A DNA stretch of 64,000 nt from NCBI GenBank assembly GCA_036881885.1, contig JBAJNL010000001.1, forward strand, positions 14,893-78,892. Direction: 5' to 3'. The translations under genes and the position numbers were made by a program. Shown here in pieces: positions 54,505 through 63,118 of the stretch. The notes beneath the pieces are model-generated. The model was given only the letters and a program-made list of their open reading frames with translations, was not told the origin of the DNA and ran no database searches. Each line of letters opens with the position of its first letter. The stretch's first letter is position 1. Source of the stretch: JBAJNL01 sp036881885. Its GTDB lineage: Bacteria; Pseudomonadota; Alphaproteobacteria; Holosporales; Hepatobacteraceae.

Positions 54505-54628
54505 CGATTCCAAACAACCAAAAGTGTTATCTATATTATATATTAAAAAAACAACTTATTTACAAGAAGTTAAAGAGGTTTTTCTACACTTAAAGAAGAG
54601 AGAATGATGAAAAGAGTGGTGCTGCTGA

Positions 54629-54889
54629 ATGCGCGTTTTTTGGCTGATGGCCTGCATCTTTTTGGCAACCTTCCTTTGTCAAAGGGGGTGCGCCTCTTCA
54701 TTTTGTGATTGGCATTGCAAGCGATTGGTGACATTGCAGCAAAAATTTTTTAAAGAAGAAACTCTTAAGGCACATTCACCGCAAGAAGCCTTGGCTTTGA
54801 CGCTTGATTTAGAAGACATGGCGCTTAAGTGGTGTTTTAGAAACTGTGGGCGTTTAAGAAGGCGGTCATTTCACAAGACGTCTCGCTAG
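54629..54889 (+). CDS. Small Cys-rich exported protein, possible frameshift
   Basis: An 86-residue protein with a signal peptide (MRVFWLMACIFLATFL). It has three CX3C pairs: Cys 17/21, 26/30 and 69/73 (CQRGC, CDWHC, CFRNC). A basic tail (RLRRRSFHKTSR) seems foreign. One extra G in the run at 54848-54850 would instead continue as AFKKAVISQDVSLAHLFWQ and then CCIPLKN to a stop at 54972. That ending keeps the Cys theme, so the open frame as written may be truncated by a frameshift. Function unknown; a relation to the CX3C proteins at 8965 and 31322 is likely only in style. Confidence 0.45.
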   Translation: MRVFWLMACIFLATFLCQRGCASSFCDWHCKRLVTLQQKFFKEETLKAHSPQEALALTLDLEDMALKWCFRNCGRLRRRSFHKTSR

Positions 54890-55006
54890 CCCATCTCTTT
54901 TGGCAGCGCTGTTGCATTCCTTTGAAAAACATGTGTTTCAAGCGCCTGTTTGGCATAAAGCTTGCTTTTTGATGGCGAACAGTGACATCGGTAAGGATTC
55001 TGCAGC

Positions 55007-55864
55007 GTGCTTTGGATTTTAAGCATTCTTATTGTTTCAGGTTGTGTTTTGGGTGGCTATGCGGCCTCGGGTGGCCATCTAAGTGGCTTGTGGCAGCCTT
55101 TCGAATTGCTGATTATTATCGGCAGTGCCATCGGTGCGCTTTTGCTGTCCACAACGCTTGAGTCGATTAAAAGCCTGCCCAGCGCATTAGGGCGTCTTTT
55201 TTCGGGTCCGCGCTATAAAAAGGCTTCTTATACCGAACTTTTAACCGTGATGTATGCGGTGTTTAAAAACATCCGCAGCAAGGGAATTCTTGAAATTGAA
55301 AAGCACGTCGAGGCACCCAAAGAAAGCAGCATCTTTAGTGCCTTTCCGCACTTTGTGGCTGATGAAATCGCTTTGACTTTTTTGTGTGATTATTTGCGCA
55401 TGCTGACCATGGGAACCGACAGCCCAACCGAGGTTGAGGCCGTTTTGGACGAAGAAATCGAAACCATGCACGAACAAGCCATGAGTATTCCCACCGTGTT
55501 GCAAAACATTGCCGATGGCTTGCCAGCTCTTGGCATCGTTGCCGCTGTGTTGGGTGTTATCCATACCATGGGCGCGATCTCGCAGCCTCCCGAGGTGATT
55601 GGTAACTTAATCGCGACCGCTCTTGTGGGTACGTTTGCAGGTATCCTTTTATCTTATGGCTTTGTGGGACCGATGTCTGCCGGCATGAAGGCCATTGGCT
55701 CAACCGATCTTAAATATTTTGAGGCGATGAAGTCAGGCATTATAGCGCACATGCATGGCTATCCGCCTTCGGTCTCGGTTGAATTTGCACGTAAAACCAT
55801 CTATCACGAAAACCGGCCGTCGTTTTATGAAATTGAGCAAGCCATAGATGCAGTGTCTGTTTAA
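55007..55864 (+). CDS. motA: Flagellar motor stator protein MotA
   Basis: A protein of 285 residues with four membrane segments. MotA with MotB forms the proton channel stator. Seen: LGGYAASGGHLSGLWQPFELLIIIGSA, AVFKNIRSKGILEIEKHVE, a cytoplasmic loop with FLCDYLRMLTMG, then ADGLPALGIVAAVLGVIHTMGA and ALVGTFAGILLSYGFVGP. The start is GTG. motB follows after 22 bp. Confidence 0.95.
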   Translation: MLWILSILIVSGCVLGGYAASGGHLSGLWQPFELLIIIGSAIGALLLSTTLESIKSLPSALGRLFSGPRYKKASYTELLTVMYAVFKNIRSKGILEIEKHVEAPKESSIFSAFPHFVADEIALTFLCDYLRMLTMGTDSPTEVEAVLDEEIETMHEQAMSIPTVLQNIADGLPALGIVAAVLGVIHTMGAISQPPEVIGNLIATALVGTFAGILLSYGFVGPMSAGMKAIGSTDLKYFEAMKSGIIAHMHGYPPSVSVEFARKTIYHENRPSFYEIEQAIDAVSV

Positions 55865-55886
55865 CAAAAGGGCGGCATGATTTTTT

Positions 55887-57032
55887 ATGGCTGACAAAGA
55901 CATCGCGCCCATCATTGTTATCAAAAAAAAGAAGAAAGGTGCGCATGATGCGCACAGCTCGGCTTGGAAAATTGCCCTTGCTGACTTTATGACAGCGTTG
56001 ATGTGCTTTTTTTTGGTGATGTGGCTTACAACCATTTTGAACACCGACACGCAAAAAGATGTCTCGCGCTTTTTTAGCGCCTCGGGCATTGATGAAACCG
56101 AGGTGGGTATCGGCGGTATTTTGGGCGGCACCACCATCACGGTAGATGGCCCCTTAACGCAAATGTCGGCCGAATTTTCGATGACGCCCCCCATGGGCGC
56201 CGCCGAGAAAACCGATTCAGAACTTTTAGGCCCTTATGCCGAAGCAGACGGCAAGCAAGCCGATGAAGCATCCGAAGGCAAAGCCGCAGGCAAAGGGGCT
56301 GTTAGCCCCGTGCTGCGTCAGATTATTCAAGATATTGAAGACAAAGCGCAAAAAGTGGTGCAAGAGGGCACACCGCCCTTATCCATTGATGAATTGCTGG
56401 CGCAAGGCCAGGGGGCGCCCAAAATGATAGAGGTCACCGCCACCAAAGAAGAACTCCGCATTGACTTGCTAGATACCTATAACCATCCCATGTTCAAAGT
56501 GGGCAGTGCGCACCTTTTAGAGCATGCGAAAAAAATTATGTCTTACGTGGCGAAAAAAATTAAACCTTTGCATAAAGATGTGACAATCATCGGGCATACG
56601 GATGATTTGCGCTATCACAGCACCCACTATACAAACTGGGAGCTGTCATCTGACAGGGCCAATGCCACAAGGCGCTATTTGCAAAGTGTTGCACCTGATC
56701 TTAAAATTAAAGCCGTCACAGGCCGTGCCGCAACAGACCTTTACAATCCGCAAAACCCGCAGGCGTCAACAAACAGGCGTATTAGCCTTGTGGTGTCTTA
56801 TGACAAAGAAAAGGCAGCCAAAGCGCAAGACTCAAACACCTCTTCCCCGTCCCAGACGGCGCTCAATGACCCAGTGGGTGGTCTGATTGCGGGCGATCAC
56901 ACACAAAAGCGTTCTGAAAAATCCTCTGAGGCAGCGGGTGGAAAAAACGTACCCCACAAAACGCGCCGCGCGCACGCCAAAGGTCGTACAGCGAAAAAAA
57001 ATGCGCACTATGCCGAAAAGTACATTATCTAA
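55887..57032 (+). CDS. motB: Flagellar motor stator protein MotB
   Basis: A protein of 381 residues. The single helix KIALADFMTALMCFFLVMW holds the conserved proton-channel Asp. After a Gly-rich and acidic plug-like region (about 70-170) comes the OmpA-like peptidoglycan-binding domain: IIGHTDDLRYHS, NWELSSDRANATRRYL. The C-terminal 60 residues are an unusual basic, Ser/Lys-rich extension beyond the OmpA domain. It pairs with motA. Confidence 0.95.
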   Translation: MADKDIAPIIVIKKKKKGAHDAHSSAWKIALADFMTALMCFFLVMWLTTILNTDTQKDVSRFFSASGIDETEVGIGGILGGTTITVDGPLTQMSAEFSMTPPMGAAEKTDSELLGPYAEADGKQADEASEGKAAGKGAVSPVLRQIIQDIEDKAQKVVQEGTPPLSIDELLAQGQGAPKMIEVTATKEELRIDLLDTYNHPMFKVGSAHLLEHAKKIMSYVAKKIKPLHKDVTIIGHTDDLRYHSTHYTNWELSSDRANATRRYLQSVAPDLKIKAVTGRAATDLYNPQNPQASTNRRISLVVSYDKEKAAKAQDSNTSSPSQTALNDPVGGLIAGDHTQKRSEKSSEAAGGKNVPHKTRRAHAKGRTAKKNAHYAEKYII

Positions 57033-57187
57033 CACAAGGCTTGATAGACAGTGATTGCCAAAATTATGTGCAACAGAGCAACGATTTTGTTGTGGCAGGG
57101 CAAGGTGTCACAATTGTGGTGGTGACCCACGATCAAAAGTTTATTTCGGGGTGCGCAGGTAATGTAATTTTCTTGCACAAGGTAACG

Positions 57188-57264
57188 TGGCGGGGATGAC
57201 GGGACTCGAACCCGCGACCTTCGGCGTGACAAGCCGACACTCTAACCAACTGAGCTACACCCCC
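57188..57264 (-). tRNA. tRNA-Asp (GTC)
   Basis: Minus strand: GGGGGTGTAGCTCAGTTGG, anticodon loop TTGTCAC (anticodon GTC), T arm GGTTCGAGTCC, 3' end CATCCCCGCCA. Encoded CCA. Confidence 0.94.
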
Positions 57265-57403
57265 CTTTAAAAGGGACATCTTAGAGCAGCCTCTTCGCGT
57301 TGTGGCAAAGCAGCTATTTAAGACTCTTTCAAAATCGCCTGAAACGCTTTCACTGTCAAGAGCCTTTCGCATCAAAGCATCGCTTTATCGCGGCATCAAA
57401 ACG

Positions 57404-58513
57404 TTATGAGGCCGCAAAAAGTTTTTGAAAGACCGACTTAAAAAAGCGAGAATGCTTTTTTCCGTATCTTTCTTCACCCTTGCAGTTTTCTGGGGTGCAG
57501 CAACCCGATGCCTTTAAAATAGTGTAAGATTCGGGTTCTTCACGTTGGCGTACATAAGGGTCATAGCGTACATCAAATGTGCCTTGCGGCGGCAGCGGCA
57601 CCCCCTCTTTTTTCATCCAGCATAAAACCGAGGCGCCAATGCCTCCCTTCCACACAGCGTTCAAGTAAACAAGGGGGCTTTTGTCTTTCACGATCAGAAA
57701 AAGGGCGCCTTTCTCATGCTCTAAAGCCGAGGCGCGTTTGCTGCCGGTTTTTTCAAAACGCCACGGGCCTTCGCGCTCTAAAACCAGGTTCTGCAACACA
57801 TCGGTGCGCCAAAAGGCAGCCTGAAGGGATGTGCGATAACGGGCATGAATGTTCTTTTGTAAAAGCCAGGGGGCAAACGCAGCTTTTTGCACCGAGGGCG
57901 TTCCTTCTTTAAACCACACAGCATCGGCGGCAAGCTGGCAATAGACTGCCTTGTGATGTGTGTTCATCACATCGATAATGCGCGCCAAAGGCGCATCATC
58001 CACAAAGTGACACAAAAGATAATCATCTTGCAGATACAAAACATAAGGCGTTTTGACCAAGGTCAGCGCTTGCTTTAAGTTGGCCGCCCACCCCAGGTCA
58101 TCACCCGTTTTAAAAACCGTGACTCTTGGATGCTCAAAGTCTTTTTCGCCGGCAATCAAAAGAATGGGCACATGCTTGTTATAGGTTTGCAGCGAAGGCC
58201 AATAGCGAAAAAGACACGCAAAAAAGCTGGGCCATAAGCTGCTGTACCTATCGCACGAGCTGACAATCAATGTCACGTCTTTTAGCACCGCGCGTGATTG
58301 CGGCACGCCGCCTGCAATGCGTTGATAGGGTGCTTGCTTTTGCTGATGCACGCGCTTTTCTGTTAAAGATGAGGCCTCGCTGGCGTCTGCGCAAAAAAGG
58401 GGTTGCCAAAGCAGCAGGCCAAAACAGATCAAAGATAAAAGCATGCGTTTCAAAGCGTGTGTCGCAGTTTTGTGTTTCAAAAGACAGCCCTTCTCAGTAA
58501 GACAAAAAGACAC
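57404..58513 (-). CDS. Exported glycosyltransferase-like protein
   Basis: A protein of 369 residues. A basic n-region and hydrophobic core (MLLSLICFGLLLWQPLFCADA, about 24-43) form a signal peptide. Next follow features of a GT-A nucleotide-sugar transferase: VTLIVSSCDRYSSLWPSF (start strand), LGWAANLKQALTLVKTPYV, YLQDDYLLCHF with QDD at the place of the DxD metal motif, and SLQAAFWRTDVL. The C-terminus has paired cysteines (SGCCTPENC). Unlike cytoplasmic enzymes of this class, it is apparently exported, which makes a host target thinkable. The start is uncertain: GTG 58513, TTG 58480 (AAGGGC upstream) or ATG 58444. Confidence 0.65.
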   Translation of the reverse strand: MSFCLTEKGCLLKHKTATHALKRMLLSLICFGLLLWQPLFCADASEASSLTEKRVHQQKQAPYQRIAGGVPQSRAVLKDVTLIVSSCDRYSSLWPSFFACLFRYWPSLQTYNKHVPILLIAGEKDFEHPRVTVFKTGDDLGWAANLKQALTLVKTPYVLYLQDDYLLCHFVDDAPLARIIDVMNTHHKAVYCQLAADAVWFKEGTPSVQKAAFAPWLLQKNIHARYRTSLQAAFWRTDVLQNLVLEREGPWRFEKTGSKRASALEHEKGALFLIVKDKSPLVYLNAVWKGGIGASVLCWMKKEGVPLPPQGTFDVRYDPYVRQREEPESYTILKASGCCTPENCKGEERYGKKHSRFFKSVFQKLFAAS

Positions 58514-58565
58514 CCCAGCGTAACAAAAAACAGAAAAGGCTCAAAGAGGGGGCCAAGCAAGCCTT

Positions 58566-59900
58566 CTAGGCTGACTTTTTTAAAACCACTTGTTTTAGAA
58601 CATCTGCAATGGTGTGATAGGCGCTTTCAAGTTCTGCTGTGGTGACCACATAGGGCGGAATCAGATAAAGCGTGTTATGTAGCGGCCTTAAAAGCAGGCC
58701 TTGTTTTAAGAAAGCTGTTTTCAACTGCTCTTTAAAAGAGGCCATGTTTGCAAGATCAAACGCGGCGATGGTGCCACGGGTGCGGGGCTTTCGCAACAGC
58801 ATCGGCACTTCATTTTCTAAGAACGTCATGCCTTTTTCTTGGGCGGCGCAAATGGCCTTAATGGCGCTTTGTGTTTTGGGTTGCATCAAAAGATCCAAAG
58901 AGGCGCGCGCGGCCGCGCATGCCAAAGGATTGGCTGTGTACGAATGACCATGGGCAAACGCTTTGTTAAAGCTGTGATCTAAAAAGGCTTGATAAATGGC
59001 ATCGGTGGTTAAGGTCACCGCAAGGGGCAAAAAACCGCCGGTAATGCCTTTAGACAGGCACAAAAAGTCGGGCTTATGCGTGATTTGGTCGCTGGCCAAA
59101 AAGGTGCCGGTGCGATAAAAGCCCGTCATGACCTCGTCAAAAATCACCAAAATATCGTAAGCACGCACTTTTTCAATCACTTTGTCGATAAAAGACGCGC
59201 GCGCGCAACGCATGCCGCTTGCCCCTTGCACCAAGGGTTCTAAAATCAACGAGGCAATCTCGCTCCCCCGTTCATCCAGCGTTCGTTGCAAAAACAAAAG
59301 TGCGGCGTCTTCGCGTGCGTCAAGCGTTGTATCGTTCCTTGATGTGTCGGGATAAGGGATGGAAAGCGTTTCAAAGAAAAGCGACAAAAAGGGGTCGAAA
59401 AAGCCACTTTTTTTGCCGGCAGCCATGGCACCAAAGGTGTCGCCGTGATAGGCACCATCAAGGCTTAAAACCAGCCGTCGCTTGGTGTGGCCTTTGTTGT
59501 GCCAGTATTGGTGCGCCATTTTAAGGGCTACCTCAACCGCCGTTGAGCCATTGTCTGAAAAAAAGAACCGCGACAAACAAGATGGCACATGCAGCTTTAA
59601 GGCTTGGCACAATAAGATGGCGTTTTCATGAGTGCAGCCGGCAAAAATAACGTGCTCTAAGCGGCGTGCTTGATCAAAAATCGCCTGAGCAATGGCAGGG
59701 TGCCCGTGGCCGTGCAGATTAACCCACCAGCTTGAAATCAAATCAAGATAAGGATGATCGTTGGCATCATAAAGATAGGCCCCATCGCCGCGTGCCATCA
59801 AAAGAGGCCGATTGGCCGTTTGTTCTTGGGTAAAGGGGTGCCAGATCAAGGATTGATCTAAGGCTTCAAGCTTGCAAGATGTTTCTTTTGGGTGTGTCAT
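58566..59900 (-). CDS. bioA: Adenosylmethionine-8-amino-7-oxononanoate aminotransferase
   Basis: A protein of 444 residues. It transaminates KAPA to DAPA with SAM as amino donor. Seen: IWHPFTQEQ, SSWWVNLHGHGHP, FSDNGSTAVEVALKMAHQY, the PLP aspartate region FDEVMTGFYRTG and the PLP lysine in LCLSKGITGGFLP. ATG at 59900 has an AAAGGC site and overlaps the bioD end by 35 bp. It is the last gene of the bioF-H-C-D-A operon. Confidence 0.96.
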   Translation of the reverse strand: MTHPKETSCKLEALDQSLIWHPFTQEQTANRPLLMARGDGAYLYDANDHPYLDLISSWWVNLHGHGHPAIAQAIFDQARRLEHVIFAGCTHENAILLCQALKLHVPSCLSRFFFSDNGSTAVEVALKMAHQYWHNKGHTKRRLVLSLDGAYHGDTFGAMAAGKKSGFFDPFLSLFFETLSIPYPDTSRNDTTLDAREDAALLFLQRTLDERGSEIASLILEPLVQGASGMRCARASFIDKVIEKVRAYDILVIFDEVMTGFYRTGTFLASDQITHKPDFLCLSKGITGGFLPLAVTLTTDAIYQAFLDHSFNKAFAHGHSYTANPLACAAARASLDLLMQPKTQSAIKAICAAQEKGMTFLENEVPMLLRKPRTRGTIAAFDLANMASFKEQLKTAFLKQGLLLRPLHNTLYLIPPYVVTTAELESAYHTIADVLKQVVLKKSA

Positions 59901-60504
59901 AAAGAGCCTTTTTAAGTTTGGGTGAAAGGGGAACGGCCTCAAGGGCCTTGCGGTCAAGCGTGCGCAAAAGTGGCAAGTGCCCTAAAACAGGCACGCGGCC
60001 ATAATGTTCGAATGTCTCTAGGGTCTGTGGATCAAAGGGGCCTGAGACAACGAGGCCCAGCACACCAATATCCCTGCGCCTTAAGGCCTCAAGGGTTAAA
60101 AGGGTTTTGTTAAAAGTGCCCAGCTTGCTGTGAGTGACCACAAGCGTGGGCAGTTGAAAGTTTTGCATCACATCAGCCATCAGCTGCGTTTCGTTGAGTG
60201 GCACCAAAGCGCCGCCCGCACCTTCAACCACAAGACGGTCTTTTTGTGGCAGCTTGATTGATTCACAATCAATGCGTTTGTTTTCAGCCGCGGCGGCCAG
60301 GTGCGGAGAAGCCGGCAACTTTAACACAAAACTTTCAGGATACGTGCACGCGCCAGATAAACGTTTAACGGCCTCTGTGTCTGTTTCGGGCAATGTTCCG
60401 GCTTGTATGGGTTTAAAATATGAAAAGCCTGCTTTAAGGCAGATCCAAGCGCTGACAAGCGTTTTGCCAATGTTGGTGTCGATTCCTGTGATAAAAATGG
60501 GCAT
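59866..60504 (-). CDS. bioD: Dethiobiotin synthetase
   Basis: A protein of 212 residues that closes the ureido ring of dethiobiotin with ATP and CO2. Seen: P-loop ITGIDTNIGKTLVSA, YFKPIQAGT, and VEGAGGALVPLNE. It lies between bioC and bioA, with a 9-bp gap to bioC. Confidence 0.94.
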   Translation of the reverse strand: MPIFITGIDTNIGKTLVSAWICLKAGFSYFKPIQAGTLPETDTEAVKRLSGACTYPESFVLKLPASPHLAAAAENKRIDCESIKLPQKDRLVVEGAGGALVPLNETQLMADVMQNFQLPTLVVTHSKLGTFNKTLLTLEALRRRDIGVLGLVVSGPFDPQTLETFEHYGRVPVLGHLPLLRTLDRKALEAVPLSPKLKKALYDTPKRNILQA

Positions 60505-60513
60505 CTTGATCCT

Positions 60514-61266
60514 TTAGGCGATGGCGGCAAAAAGCACGTTGTACTCTAACGTGACAGGGGTTTTGTTGGTTTTTAAAAAATGCAGCAGTTTTGGTAAGAA
60601 GGCTGACTGCGCGGCTGTTTGGGTGCCCGTTTTTTTAAGATGCCGCACCGCTTCGTTGGGGTTTGAAAATGGCAGCAAAAAGCGCTTTACTTCTTGCGTG
60701 CAAAAGGTTGGCTGACACTGCGCGATCATCTGCTGCACGTCTTTAAGGGCAGGGTAGGCTTTGATTGATGCCCCAAGGTGATGCGCCCTTAAGGTTGTGT
60801 GCCAGCTGTGAAATGTTCCCTCTAAAAGCGTTGCAAAAACGGTCAACCTCGCTGTTTTAGAAAGCCTGAAAAGGGTATGTTCCAGATTTTGCACCCACTG
60901 CAAACTTAAACTGGCCGTTACAATATCAACAGGTGGCAGATTGCAGGTTTCGATATCGCCTAAAAGGCACTGTAAGCGGTTATGGGCGGCCAAATTTGTG
61001 TGTGCGGTTTGTAGCATGTTCGCCGCAATGTCATTTAAAATAAAAAGCGCTTTGGGAAAATGTGGCCTTAACAGTTGCGGCACAAAGCCTGTGCCGGTGC
61101 CCACGTCTAAAACGGTGGGGCCTTTATGGCCTTTTAAGGGCCCTTGCCAGGTTTGCTGTGTTAGTTTGGCGATGTGCCTTGCGCACTGTTTTTGCACGGT
61201 GGCGTGTGCATCATATGAGTGGCTGGCATGGTCAAAGGCGCGGGTCATTTTTGCTTTTAAAGACAT
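60514..61266 (-). CDS. bioC: Malonyl-ACP O-methyltransferase
   Basis: A protein of 250 residues. It methylates malonyl-ACP to start pimelate synthesis. Seen: KMTRAFDHASHSYDAHATVQ at the N-terminus, SAM motif VLDVGTGTGFVPQLL, NDIAANML, and DIVTASLSLQWV. It overlaps the bioH-like gene by 10 bp. Confidence 0.93.
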   Translation of the reverse strand: MSLKAKMTRAFDHASHSYDAHATVQKQCARHIAKLTQQTWQGPLKGHKGPTVLDVGTGTGFVPQLLRPHFPKALFILNDIAANMLQTAHTNLAAHNRLQCLLGDIETCNLPPVDIVTASLSLQWVQNLEHTLFRLSKTARLTVFATLLEGTFHSWHTTLRAHHLGASIKAYPALKDVQQMIAQCQPTFCTQEVKRFLLPFSNPNEAVRHLKKTGTQTAAQSAFLPKLLHFLKTNKTPVTLEYNVLFAAIA

Positions 61267-61904
61267 GCAAAAAAAGCTTTTATCTGTTGCGCAACCTTAG
61301 GCGCCTCTAAAAAACCAAGAGCGTGCTGGCCGCTGTTCATCATGTGCAGGGTGATGTGTGCTTGATGGTGAAAGTTATCCTTTGTAAGGGCAGGTGGCAC
61401 GATGGGGTCTTTGGTGCCATTGATAATCAAACAGGGCGCCTTTACCCTTGCTTTTTGACGCAACAAATCCAGGTCAGCCAAAAGTGTGTTGTGAGGCACA
61501 GTGATTTCTTGTGCAGGTAAGCCACCTCTTTGATAAAACGCAGCCAGTGTTTGGGCGGCGTTGCGGCGAAAACTGGTTTCAAAGTGCGTGTGCTCTTGTG
61601 TGCGCCTTTGACAAAGCGCTTCACCTAAGCCCAAAAAATGTGTAAAGGCGTTCAGCCCAACCAGTGCCTTAAAGGGCACGTTGCTGTGTAAAAGCTTTGA
61701 AAAACCAAGGGAATGGCCAATGCCAATAAAGTGTATTTTTGACATAAAACGGCCTTTCAGCAGACGACTCAGCTTTTTTGGCTCCTCAATAGATGACCAA
61801 TCGATACAAAAAACTTCCTCTTTTTGAAAATATGCTAACAGCGGTTTCCAAAAATCTGGTGTAAGACCAAAGCCATGCGAGAAAAGATAAACCAAGTTTT
61901 TCAT
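61257..61904 (-). CDS. bioH: BioH-like pimeloyl-ACP methyl ester esterase
   Basis: An alpha/beta hydrolase of 215 residues. It should remove the methyl group of pimeloyl-ACP methyl ester. The nucleophile elbow is GIGHSLGFSKL, the catalytic Asp lies in IINGTKDPIVPPA and the His in NSGQHALGFLEAP. The start at 61904 overlaps the bioF stop by ATGA. The short length and SHGFGLTPDFW opening could also suit BioG-like esterases; position in the operon supports the same step. Confidence 0.82.
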   Translation of the reverse strand: MKNLVYLFSHGFGLTPDFWKPLLAYFQKEEVFCIDWSSIEEPKKLSRLLKGRFMSKIHFIGIGHSLGFSKLLHSNVPFKALVGLNAFTHFLGLGEALCQRRTQEHTHFETSFRRNAAQTLAAFYQRGGLPAQEITVPHNTLLADLDLLRQKARVKAPCLIINGTKDPIVPPALTKDNFHHQAHITLHMMNSGQHALGFLEAPKVAQQIKAFFACL

Positions 61905-63079
61905 CCTCGTTTTCTTAGCCTTTGTGCTTTGTGGGCCCAATCTAAAAGCGCCAAGGACAAAGCTGCCAGCTGTTCTGTTGTGTGGGATGTGTTCAGCGAC
62001 AGCCGCAGGCGCGCCGTGTTGGGTGGCACCGTGGGTGGTCTGATGCATGCCGTTAAAAAGCTGTTGTGCAAAAGATAGCGGTACAGCTGCTGCGCCTTGT
62101 CTGCGGCCTGCATAATCAAAGGCACAATCCATGTGGTTGAAAGGCCTGTGTCAAATCCTTCGTTGCGCAGCGTGTGCCTTAGGTGCGCGCCTTTTTCTAA
62201 TAACGCAGCGCGCTCGCTTGCCAAATGTTGCAGTTGTTTCCAGGCGCCAAAGGCAGCGCCAACGGTTAAGGGCGAGGGGGCTGTCGCATACACAAACCCC
62301 GCACAGCGATTCACTAAGTATGTTTGCACATCGCGGCTGCACGCCACAAACGCACCGCTTGTGCCAAGAGCTTTGCTAAAAGTGCCCATGATGGCGCAAG
62401 GGGTGTCGCTTAAATCTAGGGTGGTAGAAAGGCCGTATCCATTTTCTCCCAGCATGCCGGTGGCGTGGGCTTCGTCCAGATACAAAAAAGCGCCGTGCTG
62501 CCTTGCAAGGCCCGCGATGTCTTCAAGTGCCGCGGTGTCGCCATCCATGCCAAAAAGGGTTTCGGTCACGATAAATTGAGGGTTTGAAAGGTGAGCGTTT
62601 TTTTGCAGCAGGTCCGACAAATGCTGCATGTCGTTGTGGCGATAGCGTATCAAGCGTGCTTTGCTTAAAAACACAGCTTGGTAAAGGCTGGCGTGATTTA
62701 GTTTATCAAAAAAAACCAGGGGCTCTTTTGTTAAAACGCTTTGATCCAAAAGGCACGACAGCGCCGATGTATTAGCCGTAAAGCCCGAGGAAAATAAAAG
62801 CGCTGCTTCGGTTTTTTTATCTCTGGCAAGGCGTGCCTCAAACGCCTGCAGCAAATCAAAGTGGCCTGATAGCAGCCGGGCACCAGTGGCGCCGCATCCA
62901 AAATGTTCGGCGGCCTCTAAAGCTGATTTTACAACTTTGGGGTGGCGATGCAGTCCAAGATAGCTGTTGCTTGAAAAATCAACATAAACAGTATGATTGT
63001 CTGATTGCGTTTTTAACGTGCGATAAAGGTTGTTTTTTTCTTGTGTTTTAAGGTATGCATTATAAAAACGACAAAACAT
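61901..63079 (-). CDS. bioF: 8-amino-7-oxononanoate synthase
   Basis: A protein of 392 residues. It condenses pimeloyl-ACP with alanine to KAPA. Seen: VDFSSNSYLGLHRHP, GCGATGARLLSGH, DKLNHASLYQ, LDEAHATGMLGENG and the PLP-lysine GTFSKALGTSG. ATG at 63079 is preferred; the longer reading would overlap bioB. It heads the bioF-H-C-D-A operon. Confidence 0.95.
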   Translation of the reverse strand: MFCRFYNAYLKTQEKNNLYRTLKTQSDNHTVYVDFSSNSYLGLHRHPKVVKSALEAAEHFGCGATGARLLSGHFDLLQAFEARLARDKKTEAALLFSSGFTANTSALSCLLDQSVLTKEPLVFFDKLNHASLYQAVFLSKARLIRYRHNDMQHLSDLLQKNAHLSNPQFIVTETLFGMDGDTAALEDIAGLARQHGAFLYLDEAHATGMLGENGYGLSTTLDLSDTPCAIMGTFSKALGTSGAFVACSRDVQTYLVNRCAGFVYATAPSPLTVGAAFGAWKQLQHLASERAALLEKGAHLRHTLRNEGFDTGLSTTWIVPLIMQAADKAQQLYRYLLHNSFLTACIRPPTVPPNTARLRLSLNTSHTTEQLAALSLALLDWAHKAQRLRKRG

Positions 63080-63118
63080 ATAGCTAAAACAAGTATTCAA
63101 AGACGATAGGCTCACTTT
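63080..63118. promoter_or_regulatory. Divergent bioF-bioB control region
   Basis: Only 39 bp separate the two starts. No clear BirA-type or BioR (TTATMKATAA) operator is visible, and the space is too short for two full promoters, so these probably overlap the opposing coding starts. Confidence 0.45.

Noticed and set aside
63080..63118. BioR or BirA operator between bioF and bioB
   Set aside because: No TTATMKATAA box or long interrupted palindrome is visible in the 39-bp space.
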